Shown one piece after another: positions 50,001-59,232 of a stretch of DNA of 59,232 bases (its first letter is position 1; each line of letters opens with the position of its first letter). The stretch is from NCBI GenBank assembly GCA_027576995.1, contig JANBQC010000103.1, positions 1 through 59,232 of the forward strand, given 5' to 3'. This DNA is from Dimargaris cristalligena. Lineage: Eukaryota > Kickxellomycota > Dimargaritomycetes > Dimargaritales > Dimargaritaceae. The notes under the pieces are model-generated. The model made no database searches. It was not told the DNA's origin and was given only the letters and a program-made list of their open reading frames with translations. The position numbers were made by a program, and so were the translations under genes.

Positions 50001-53000
50001 ACCGTCAGCGTGATTTGACCCGACTCTCCTATGGGCCAACTGCTCCGGAGGATTTGCACAACGCGGCCCTGATGCTTAGCCCGGTATTCAAGGATATCAA
50101 TTTTTTGACTAACCAGCTATTGCTATTGCGGCGCCTCGGTATGGAGCGTCGCTGCGATAATTTACTCGTGCTCCCCGTCGAAGCAACTCTGCACCGGGCC
50201 GAACCGGGAATGGCGGGATCGTTAGAAACCGACCGGAGCGGTCGCTCCATTCTGTCCCAGCAGCAGACATTGCCCTCGTCCATCTCCCCGGTCCTTTCGG
50301 CCAGATCCATCTCCCCCAGCGACAATATGGCGGCAGATTCATTGGCCTCATCCCTTCAATCCACGTATACCACTTCCACCGAGGACGGAACGGGCAGTTC
50401 CGAAGGCCTAAGTGGACAGAGCGGCAGTGGCGGTCTTTCGTCGGATACTCACGATTTTTCGCCTTTGGGTACATCGGAGGAAAGACAACCCCCGGCCAGC
50501 GCGGCAGCAGGTCACCCCTTCTTTATGGATCTTGGCGTAAGCCGTAAGTATAAACCGGGCGAATTCCAATGTCCGCGCCTGCGCTACGAATGTTTTGACC
50601 TCCATCCACGGCTGCCCCCTTTAGCCGCATTCCGCACTCTTCGCAGCCGGTACAGTTCCCTGCAAATTCATGATAAGGAAGAAATGTTCCTCATCACCCA
50701 AACCGACCCGGTTTATTTCGCCACTATCAGTGAGCGCCAGACCATTGAACCCGAACCAGGTACCGATTCCCAAGCTGCCACCGCTTATAATACTGCCGCA
50801 GTGGGCTCTGATCCCCCCACTGCTGGCTCTGGTTCAGGTGCCGATATGGGTGGCGGCACAGCTGGTTTTCTCCGTCGTTCGACGACTCATGAACAGTCCC
50901 TCACTAGCCTCTTACAATTCGCCGCTAAACACCCCCCCGGTCACCACTCGGCGGCCCACATGCGTCTCCCCAAACGCCAGTTATGTGTCGAGGTATTTGG
51001 TGTGCGGGATCGGGATAACCCGAGTGTCACTGATTTTATCCAGGACGTGACTGATTGCCTAGAGCGGAAGGTAGTCCTCCCGGCCATCAAGAAATACCTT
51101 CTCACTTCCAATGAAGTATCCTCGGAGGACCTGCAGTTCCTAATGGAGTCCCAATTGGGGGCCCACCGCCGTTTTTATATCCAGTTGCACCCCCGGCTAT
51201 ACGACCCGTATTTGTTGCTCCGTTATTTCCGGTATATTATCACTCACCACCTGCGCCCGTACGCCGGCCACTGTCTTCCGGCCATTCTGAACCGGCATCA
51301 CTACCGGTTCCAGCAACGGCAATATCAACATCAACAACCATCATCGGTGAGTTCGTCCGAAGGAGGACCTCCCGCGTCTATTGCGCCCCGGTTTGGGGAA
51401 GATGTATCACCCGAAAGGAAACTAACGGACATCCCTCTCGAGGACTTCCTCTTCTTCTACAATGGATCCAATGTTCCCAGCAGTCAGGCCCGGCTCCGAC
51501 TCGGGTCCGGGGTTCTCTCTCTCCATACCGCCCTGGTCAATGCCCAAGGCTGCTTGATCAATGAGGCGGACTACTGCGAAGCCCCGACTACCGAGGCCTG
51601 GGAGGCAATGGTTCACGAATTCAATGCATTCCGACTGCAGCCCGGGGATACCGAAACAACCGCTAGTTCAGTGCCAATGTGGGATGGGGCCTGCCCGGTT
51701 CGGATATCGATTGATTTGTGGAGTGCGGGGGCCGTCAGTGATGACTCGGCCCGTGATGCGCTGTTCCAATTATTCCAACACGCTGTATGCACCTTCCTCA
51801 TGGAATCATCGCTTTGGATTGACAGTGCGCGTGCCTCCGAACCACCATCCCCCACTAATGTGCAACCACCTTCGTCGGCTACTGCTGGTTCTATGCCCGC
51901 CACTACCGGTATCGCAACGGGAGCGACGAATCGACCGACACTACCCTGCCCTCTACTAGTACGACCAGCCGGATGGGCTTTATTGGAAACCATGCAACAA
52001 ACGAGCTGCCACTTTTGCACGCGGGTCCAACCCCCCTTTCCATTGGTCCCAAGTCGGGTCGGTCACGCTTTATTGGGCATCGCCCGTGGGGTATGTGGCC
52101 CCGCCCAGGATCGGAGTATTCGGGGGTTTGTCAAATCCCGTTCGGATACCGAATCCTTTCGCGAGTTAGATTTACGGGACCACCAGGATACCGTGGCCTC
52201 CCCGTTCCGGACTGACGATACCCTGAGTTACCTGCACGACTACGCCCTGGTTGCGATAGCCCGTTCGGATAATGATTCCGATTCGGGACCCGTGGCCACT
52301 GGCTTTCAGTACCCTCGGCGATCGGACCGACATACTTGTATCTCCGACCCTAACTTATCCGGTAACCTAGTAGCCGGCACCCCCACTGGCCGGACCCCTG
52401 TAGGAGTGGGAGCAGGAGGTGATCATGCCCTGCTCCATAGTATTAGCACCGGCGAAATCAATTCACCCCGGGGCTGGAGCCTCGGCTTCCCAGCCAGCCC
52501 GGATGGGCTCACGAGTGAGCTCAAACGACCCGGGGTCCGCAGCGCTATTTTAGACCACGGCCGCGTCCATAGTGTTGGGCAGCGATTAGCCGAGGTTCGC
52601 GGAACCCGGTCGACGGAGTATATAAGTGGTGCGGTATTTTCCGACGACGGGTCTAATCGCAGTGCGGCCCAATCTCCGGCAGGTTGGTGGGACCCCTCAA
52701 TCCCAGGTCCCCCCACCTCATCGGCGTCGCATACGCCCTACCCCCCTAACCAAACGCAACCGACTACCAATCAATACCCGTTCCCCTCCCAGGCCACTTT
52801 GGGCGAAACTGCGTCCGGCCGGCATGGCCCCCGTCGACCCAGTCATTCGCGACTTATGATTCTGCGGTTCGTCAACGGGTCCTGCACGGTCCATTTCTAC
52901 AATTTTACCCCCAAGCTCCGCGAGGACCGCTTGCGTACCCTGACTGCTCTGGCCCAGGTAGAGGACCAGCGCAGATCACTGCTCCGGGCCCTTACACTAG

Positions 53001-55246
53001 CCAAGCTAGGCCTGGGCCATATAGCTACTCATAGCGCCGCTGCTTCCTCGACATCCTCTACAGATATCGAACCGGTTCTCTTCCCCGATGTACCGGCGAT
53101 GCTGCATGGTGACCGGGCCCTTCCCCGCAACCCCAAGTATCTCTCCACGGTAGTGTTCGCCCCCAGCGCCCAGCGCCTCATCAACCAAAGCTGCGCCGTA
53201 AGACCAGGTGCAGTAGCGGTAGTGCACCCGGCCCCGCTGGTATCCGATAATGGCCTATTCACCCCCAATGCCGCCAAATGGTACCCCCCCTACGACCTAT
53301 TCGTGGACTATTCGATCCCCATGGCCCCCTATTACCCTGCGGACGCCCTGCTCCGTAACGGAGGCCTCTACCTCGATACGGTATACCGACACTACCTGGG
53401 TACCGAGCGCAAACGTCGGGAGCAGAATATGCTCAACCGGAGCCTGCGTCGTGAGGGTTCTTCCCACACTTCGTCCCTGCCCATTGCCCTACCCGAGGAC
53501 TGTGGAGGCCTGTTTGTCCTGGGGCCGTCGTCGCACATGTGCCAGTCCTACGCCTACTTTTTGGGTGAACTAGTGCACTGGTCCCCCGAAACCCACCAGC
53601 TGCTCCCGATTGATAAAGCCCCCTCGACGTCCATCTCCGCCTACCAGGAGGCCCTCCTGGGGGAGGAGTTCCGCCAGTTGGCCCGGCATGTCTCCGAACG
53701 CCTCTTGGACGACTACGTGGGTTACATGCAGGCCCTGGATATGCAATTCTTATTCACTTACGAAAAGGCCCATCCCCGGAAAACGAAGACCGGGTTCTCC
53801 CTCGATAAGGAACTGTGGCGCTATCTACAGAAACCCCTGCCGGGCGGGGCGATCACGATCACGGTAACCATTTCACTGGTGCTCGCGGCCACCCTGTCGA
53901 TATCTAATCACGTGGCAGTGGACCAGGACTCGGACGCCGAATCCGATTCGGATACGACCGAGTCCGCGTCCGGGTCCACCGTAGCCTCCGGTGCCGGCGC
54001 TACAAATGCAACTACCCCAGGCCCTACCCTCCCCACTGACGAGACCCAATCCCCCCATTATGATCTGGAGTATACCCGAATCAGGAAGCTGCTCCACGTG
54101 CGCTCCTTTTTATGCGACTGGCAGCTCCGGGTAATCCAACAGATTATGTTTGGCTCCCTAGAAAGCATTACGGGGCTATTCCCCAATTTCAACCTCGAGA
54201 CTTGCTCCTTTTCCCTGGACCTTTTATCCTGCCTACAGCATTTGCTCAACGAAAGTGCCGGGGGTATTCGGTTTTCAGCTCACGCCCCCACCGCGGGTAC
54301 TATTGCCGTGTCCCCCCGATATGACCGGAGCCTGCTCCACTATTTCTTCAATCACTCGGAGAATTTTGGATTCGCTCGCAACCGCTTTTATACCACTGGG
54401 CCCGTCTGTTATATGGACGCCACGGATCCGCGAACAAGTGTTAAATTCGAACCCCTGCGCTACCATAACAAGTCCCTTTATGTGACTACCCTAGTGTTGT
54501 ATAGCCCGCCCGGGGAATTAACCAGCCCCCACCCCCCGGTCATCCGTTACTACGTTATAGTGCGCGTGTACGACACGGAAAGCGATCGCCGGCGGCACCA
54601 AACCACGTATCAGCAGCGGCTCATGGACAACAAGGGCCCGGAGTTCATGGTGTTTGACGACTGGCATGAGCGGGCCTCTAAATGGGTGGGGGATATTTCC
54701 CGGAGTACCATTTCCGTCCTGGAACTGGGCACCAAAGAGCGGGACGAAATCCACCGGCAGGTGGTTCACCGGGTCGAGATGATCCTATCCGGTGCCAAGG
54801 CGAGCAAAACCCGAGATGATCTGTGGCGCAGTATGGTGGACCGCCAGGCCCAGTCGCAAGAGCTCAAGCCCCACGAGTCGAACCTACATGACCCCCCTGA
54901 CCTGTTCTTCCACTGGTGCCTCGATGAACATATCCACCCCATGCTCCCCCGTCTACTGGCCCTGCCCTTTAATCGCATTCTGTTCGAACGGTTTATCAAG
55001 GCCCAGTACCCGGCGCACCGTACCGTTACTTCGATTGGCGAGGTGCGGATTCTCATTATGCACCCCGACACTGACCATTACCTCGTACAAGTCAAGGTCC
55101 GGAGCCATGGCGATCCCATCAGCCTGTGTTCCATTGCAGTCGCTCCCCGGTTGCGTCTGCAGTCCGATGAGCAGCCGTTTATTCGAGATGTCCTGGAATC
55201 CATCGCCTGTTTTATTTGGAGCAGCAACGTGATGCCCGTGCAGTGA
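44086..55246 (+). CDS. SZT2: SZT2-like KICSTOR subunit, TORC1 regulator, 3 exons
   Basis: SZT2 is the giant scaffold of KICSTOR, which in animals holds the GATOR1 complex on the lysosome and so represses TORC1 when amino acids are scarce. Exons are 44086-44112, 44295-44420 and 44609-55246, all phase 0, giving 3596 aa; human SZT2 is about 3400. The N-terminus reads EEWIIRHLYHSV, and then a von Willebrand A-like start with KYKVVFLIDGSPSM (D113, S115, S117, a DxSxS pattern) and an FxPQIFVTF-like strand, the order seen in SZT2. The rest is a chain of conserved-looking blocks split by low-complexity linkers: a proline run near 1577 and an acidic/Ser stretch near 3156. A hydrophobic stretch (about 3131-3150) is likelier buried beta structure than a membrane segment. 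The assignment rests on the N-terminal pattern, size and overall layout recalled from the family; a different giant vWA-like protein cannot be fully excluded. Confidence 0.8.
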
Positions 55247-55898
55247 TGCGCACTGACGCTTATTCTTTTGCAGCTACTTACGCAAAATGGGAGATACCAT
55301 CGGGAATTATACGAAGGCTTTTGAGCTACAAACATAAACCCCACATGGGTTTATATTATTAAAAGATATTGTATTGATTTTTAATGGGTGCTACTGTTTA
55401 CCTGGATTCTACTATTACCATACTTTAAACCATACCGACCTCTAATGGGACTTGCTAAACCGAGTAAATATTCTATTAGAGAACTGGTATTATACCCATA
55501 GTCAAGTTGCTGGGTCAAATATTTTACGATTGTATATTATATCGCCTATCTATTCGGAATATACTAGTGTAGCTCCGGTTGTTTTAACCAAAAGTGGGCA
55601 CCAACTGATTGAAAATGGTGCTGATGGTAAATACCGCTGGATTAAGAACATAACAACGCTGATACCAAGAGCTGTTCCTCCTTTTTTCCTCAATGCTAAA
55701 CTAATCAGCAAACGAGTGATCTTTCAAATATTGCACCGGTTGAATCCTTTGCCCAGACCTAGGATTGTACAGGATGGAATATGCAGACGGATTTATAGGC
55801 TATTTATTAAATATAGGTTAAAATAGGAAAAATAAAGACAGTAGTTTATAAAAATCGATAAATGTTCGACTCAGTCGATTGGTGGAATTTCAGCTCCG
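55247..55898. other. Intergenic between convergent SZT2 and secreted-protein genes
   Basis: The two genes converge, so both 3' UTRs lie here. TTTATT at 55803-55808 gives an AATAAA on the minus strand about 90 bases past the stop of the 55899 gene. A plus-strand frame (55452-55826, no ATG at its start) includes a segment, YRWIKNITTLIPRAVPP, that vaguely resembles the end of a retroelement integrase. It is probably a relic or chance. Confidence 0.4.
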
Positions 55899-56996
55899 TT
55901 AATATGTCCCAATTGTACAAGCTTGAGGAACGATGGATACCGTGTCCATCTGCAATTGGCCATTGAAATTTTCGTAGTTGGCCTCACTCAACACGTACCA
56001 GTCAATGTGGTTGCCCTCGAAGCTCCAGCTCTCATCATCCGCACGAACACAACCATTGTGGTACTGGCCGTTGGGCAGTCGCACTTTAGTCAGGGCCTCG
56101 ACATAGAGCGTTTGGCCCTGGGCCACGTCGTTGACGGCGATGCTGGAATAGGGGATCAGTGCGTTATTATGCCCCCCCAGGGCGTAAGGGGTCGACTGGA
56201 AGCACATGAAATTTGAGCAGTCGCAGTCGGCCAAATTAATGAATTGGCCATCGAGGAGCTTGGCTGTCCCCTCCATTTCGACGGTCTTGGCGAAGTCTTC
56301 CGACACGGACGCCAATGGCTTACCATCGCAGGTACCAATGATTACATTCCCTTTATCAGCGGCCGTCTGGGATGCAATCCAGTAGTAGGTAAATTTGACT
56401 TGTCTTCCTTGGCCAGTAGATACGTTTGCTTTAGGGGTATCGGTATCTTCGGTGTCAGGAGCGGGTTCACTAGTGGAAGTTTTGGGAGTTTCATTCGATG
56501 GGTCAGCGAATTCGGAGTTAGCTTTGGTACTGCTACTACTTGCAGGCGTATCAGCGGATTCAGACTCGTCGTCAACCAATTCCCAATCTTCCTGTGAGTT
56601 GTCAGACTGATCGACAGTCGGGTCTGAGTTCTCTACTTCCTCGGAATTGTCGCTAATAATGCCGGTCTTCGGCAATGCAATATCGCGGCTGGGTTGCAAA
56701 TCGGCAGTTGATGGGTTTATATCGTTGGTCTCGTCGGTGTCATTTCCGGTGGTAACCCGCGGTGCACTTCGGGCATTGGAATTGGTCAGGTAAGAGTAGC
56801 CCTGGGAAATGGCTGAGTTCAAAAATGATGACAGCTTTTCCATGTCGATCGGTGACCTCGAATTGGTGGGTCCGCGTCCGTGAACCGACTGTTCAACCGG
56901 ATGGGCTGTGGCGAGAGGTAGACCGGAAAGCCAGCCGGAGGCTAAGAGTACGGCGGCTAGGTTCAGCAACATTATACAGTGCTTGAATCGGGACAT
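55899..56996 (-). CDS. Secreted protein with 3D/double-psi-barrel-like domain
   Basis: A 365-aa intronless frame. It starts with a signal peptide (hydrophobic core about residues 8-29, likely cleavage near TAHP). Residues about 45-195 are an acidic Ser/Thr-rich linker, probably O-glycosylated. The C-terminal domain (about 198-365) begins with FTYYWIAS and has six Cys. It shows IAVND, a GQTLYV strand, and a close of GCVRADDESWSFEGNHIDWY (about 316-335), whose Asp residues and Gly recall the three-Asp (3D) domain of wall-lytic proteins such as MltA and related double-psi barrels. Its role in the cell wall is inference. It converges with the SZT2 gene. The ATG is the first in the frame and has a good signal peptide behind it. 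Confidence 0.82.
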   Translation of the reverse strand: MSRFKHCIMLLNLAAVLLASGWLSGLPLATAHPVEQSVHGRGPTNSRSPIDMEKLSSFLNSAISQGYSYLTNSNARSAPRVTTGNDTDETNDINPSTADLQPSRDIALPKTGIISDNSEEVENSDPTVDQSDNSQEDWELVDDESESADTPASSSSTKANSEFADPSNETPKTSTSEPAPDTEDTDTPKANVSTGQGRQVKFTYYWIASQTAADKGNVIIGTCDGKPLASVSEDFAKTVEMEGTAKLLDGQFINLADCDCSNFMCFQSTPYALGGHNNALIPYSSIAVNDVAQGQTLYVEALTKVRLPNGQYHNGCVRADDESWSFEGNHIDWYVLSEANYENFNGQLQMDTVSIVPQACTIGTY

Positions 56997-58370
56997 GATA
57001 CCGGTGGAAAAATAAAATAGGGTGGGATTATGAAAAGACCGCCGTGATATCTAGTCGTGCTCCGAATCGATGAAAACCAGTTCCGTTAAATTAGAAGGGA
57101 TACGCGAATTTCGGCTTGTATACACGATGCTACAGGTAAAGGTCGGAGAAGAGTCGCTGGTTGATGTTATATAAAAGTAATAAGCATATGGTCGGATGGT
57201 CGGATGGCTACTTAATGGTTTTGGGTAAGGCCTTGGAGACCGCTATTTATACATCGCCCACATTAAAACCAATGGGAAGTATCATATTAGTTGTTAGGAC
57301 AACCTAGTGAAATAGGGGTTTTGGTGCTGCTACCTTCTAATCAGCTAACCCATGTCCGTTTGAATATAAATGTAATAGGCCAATGCGTTTTCCCTTTTCG
57401 GCGGCCTAAACACTACGGAGTTCATTGATTTAGGCAATACTCTTAATGATGAAGGAATAAAGAATCAGTGAAGAAGACTAGCCATGTCTTATTAGTGTTT
57501 AAAGGAAAAATGTTTGATGCGTGGCAACAGTATGTGCACTTTATGCTGACCTGCAATATCGAACAACGTCCAGCCTAAAACCACGGATGACCATATTCGA
57601 TATTCTTCTTCGCCGTGTCTATTGATTTACCCAGGTTCCTCTTTTCGTTTTGAAGGGGGGGGGTGGGATGCATAATGCTATATAGAAATTGTCCGATGTC
57701 TCGCGGGTTCAATTTTTTCTAAAGTGACTTTGGAAAAGCTTGCGCTACTGCTGTCTTTGCAGATTGGGGAGTGCTGTGATTCGATATTGGGTTAAAATGA
57801 CCCATGTCATTCGCAATTGGTGGTTCCGAAAGCCATCGGTTCCTTATTGCGAATCACCTCAAGGGCAAAGGGGAAAGGTCAGGGCTAATCAGTAGATTGT
57901 CCAACATGGCCTTTTTAGATGATACCCCGTTTAAAGGAATATCTCCCATCACGTTTAGCGAAAATAGGAAACATATTGCAACCGCTGAACGGTGGCAATC
58001 GCTAGGAGGCTTTGTAATCATCTAGATTCCCGGCCGAATAGGCACTCCTTCAAGTGGGTGGTGAACAATTACTGGCGCTGTTGGCCCACCTAGTAAACTT
58101 GGAGGAAGGAAAAAACGGAATATCTACTGATATGACCGTAAGTTCCCAATCCCAATAAATTTAATGAGTAAACTTACATAATTGTATTTGAAATTCCCTA
58201 TTGGTCAAATAATGACAAGTATGATCCCACTTGGCCCTGTGGAATAGTGTTAATGGTAGTTAGTGCTAAATACACCTTGTCAGGGACAATAACTAGAGTG
58301 TAGATATAGGCTATTTGGTATTGAATTATTGCAACATAAGAAATCACTAAAAAAAGGAACTAGTGTTGTT
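56997..58370. other. Intergenic: promoter of the secreted-protein gene
   Basis: A TATATAA-containing stretch on the minus strand (about 57170-57180) lies about 175 bases upstream of the ATG at 56996 and may be its TATA box. A G-run lies at about 57655-57664. The plus-strand frame 57804-58025 has no support. Confidence 0.4.
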
Positions 58371-58940
58371 GCCCGAGTTAACCACTCTTAGTCCATCAAG
58401 AGTCTCAGGGATAGGCTTCTAATGGTAGGCAGGCTTAGGCTTGGCCAAGCATGCTCCTAGCATCAGGGTCGGTGGTACTAACTAAATAAAGACAAGTGCA
58501 AAGGCTATGTAAGGGATGTGCAGTGGTGCACACTTACTGGTTAGTACCTGGGTGGGTGAGCATATATAGAGTTTATTGGGTAAACTAGGGGGATAAAAAA
58601 TAAGCTGAGGAATCTAATTAATCCAAAAGGCCTGGTTATATATACATGGGGGATGGCTCCAATGGGAGGTCCCAAGAGAGGAAACACATAACTAGTTGAT
58701 AGGTGAGTAGTCCGGTTGGGGGCCCTTGTATTAGGAAGACTGCTATGGGAGTGGAAAGGTCTGGGATCAACAGGGGAGTGAATAGTGTGAACTCCGGGGG
58801 ACACAACTAGGGGTTATATATGATAACAGATGGTCCCATAGTACCGTAGATGACTATAGGGGACTCAATATTGCACTATAAGGCCTAATATAGTAAGTAA
58901 TTATCCAGCCGGATTAGGTTGGATTAGGTGGACTGGAAAG
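58371..58940 (+). repeat. Dispersed repeat of about 570 bp, copy B
   Basis: The partner of 38478-39055 in direct orientation, 19.9 kb away. It conserves the hairpin ACTCTT/AAGAGT (58384-58403) and the blocks around TTTATTGGG and GGAGGTCCCAAG, but not the second hairpin of copy A. The divergence and indels suggest two old insertions. The upstream end resembles copy A as far as a shared CTAGT (58360-58364). Confidence 0.75.
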
Positions 58941-59232
58941 TGTTACTGCTCTTGCAAAAGCTAGATTAGGATCAACATTAACCAGGGACATTGCTTTGGG
59001 CTAGGTATTACCCAAGGTATGGCAGGATTTGCTCTAGAAATATGGTATATCATATGTGGTGAACTTACCACATTTTTTACCTACTTTTATTTTTTATCTA
59101 TTTTTCGCACTTATCGGAAGTATGCTCCTGACGAGTGAATGAGCCCCTGCCCCTGCCCCTGACGAGTATGGTCATTTTTCCTCCATTTTCATTACTATAT
59201 TGTTTTTTCTATTATTATATTTTATACCCTTG
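58941..59232. other. Right-edge AT-rich sequence with a short hexamer repeat
   Basis: It contains three copies of CCCCTG (59144-59161) flanked on both sides by CTGACGAGT (59128-59136 and 59159-59167, the second overlapping the last hexamer). No coding signal is seen up to the window end. Confidence 0.6.

Noticed and set aside
57700..57720. A GGGTTCAATT string resembling a tRNA B box
   Set aside because: No acceptor, D or anticodon stems can be drawn around it. No tRNA, rRNA or CRISPR array was found in the window.

Overview
The window is nuclear DNA from a eukaryote, most likely an early-diverging (non-Dikarya) fungus. GC-rich coding blocks sit in AT-rich intergenic DNA. Introns are short, with GTAAGT-like donors and CTAAC-like branch sites near the acceptors. 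The proteins have fungal/opisthokont relatives. Placement in Zoopagomycota/Kickxellomycotina is only an impression; no rRNA or barcode gene is present.

Layout: (1) 1512-5747, minus: gamma-tubulin complex component 5 (GCP5-like), rebuilt from seven exons. (2) 7075-20052, minus: Tra1/TRRAP, the pseudokinase scaffold of SAGA and NuA4, 4174 aa from three exons. (3) 21209-24200, minus: TFIP11/Ntr1 G-patch and GCFC spliceosome-disassembly factor, five exons, 747 aa. (4) 25193-34509, plus: UTP20, head-to-head with TFIP11, 3039 aa from two exons; the shared promoter holds a 10-N assembly gap inside degenerate repeats. (5) 34.5-42.3 kb: AT-rich, repeat-laden DNA with one GC-rich orphan exon (minus), a small putative secreted protein (37974-38282), a pair of about 144-bp MITE-like elements, one copy of a dispersed repeat of about 570 bp, and what looks like a fossil Ty3/Gypsy pol. 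(6) 42319-42888, minus: the LYR-motif complex I subunit NDUFB9, two exons. (7) 44086-55246, plus: a 3596-aa SZT2-like protein, the KICSTOR subunit that acts upstream of TORC1. (8) 55899-56996, minus: a secreted protein with a 3D/double-psi-barrel-like C-terminal domain. (9) A second copy of the 570-bp repeat lies near the right edge.

The genes are mostly single-copy housekeeping functions: microtubule nucleation, histone acetylation, splicing, ribosome small-subunit processing, respiration and nutrient signalling. I see no operon-like logic. The most notable points are an SZT2-like gene in a probable fungus, since KICSTOR is absent from the model yeasts; the strong 5' clustering of introns in the three giant genes; and the repeat families in the 34-44 kb region. 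Exon boundaries were inferred by eye from splice sites, reading-frame phase and remembered family similarity; no alignments or transcripts were available.
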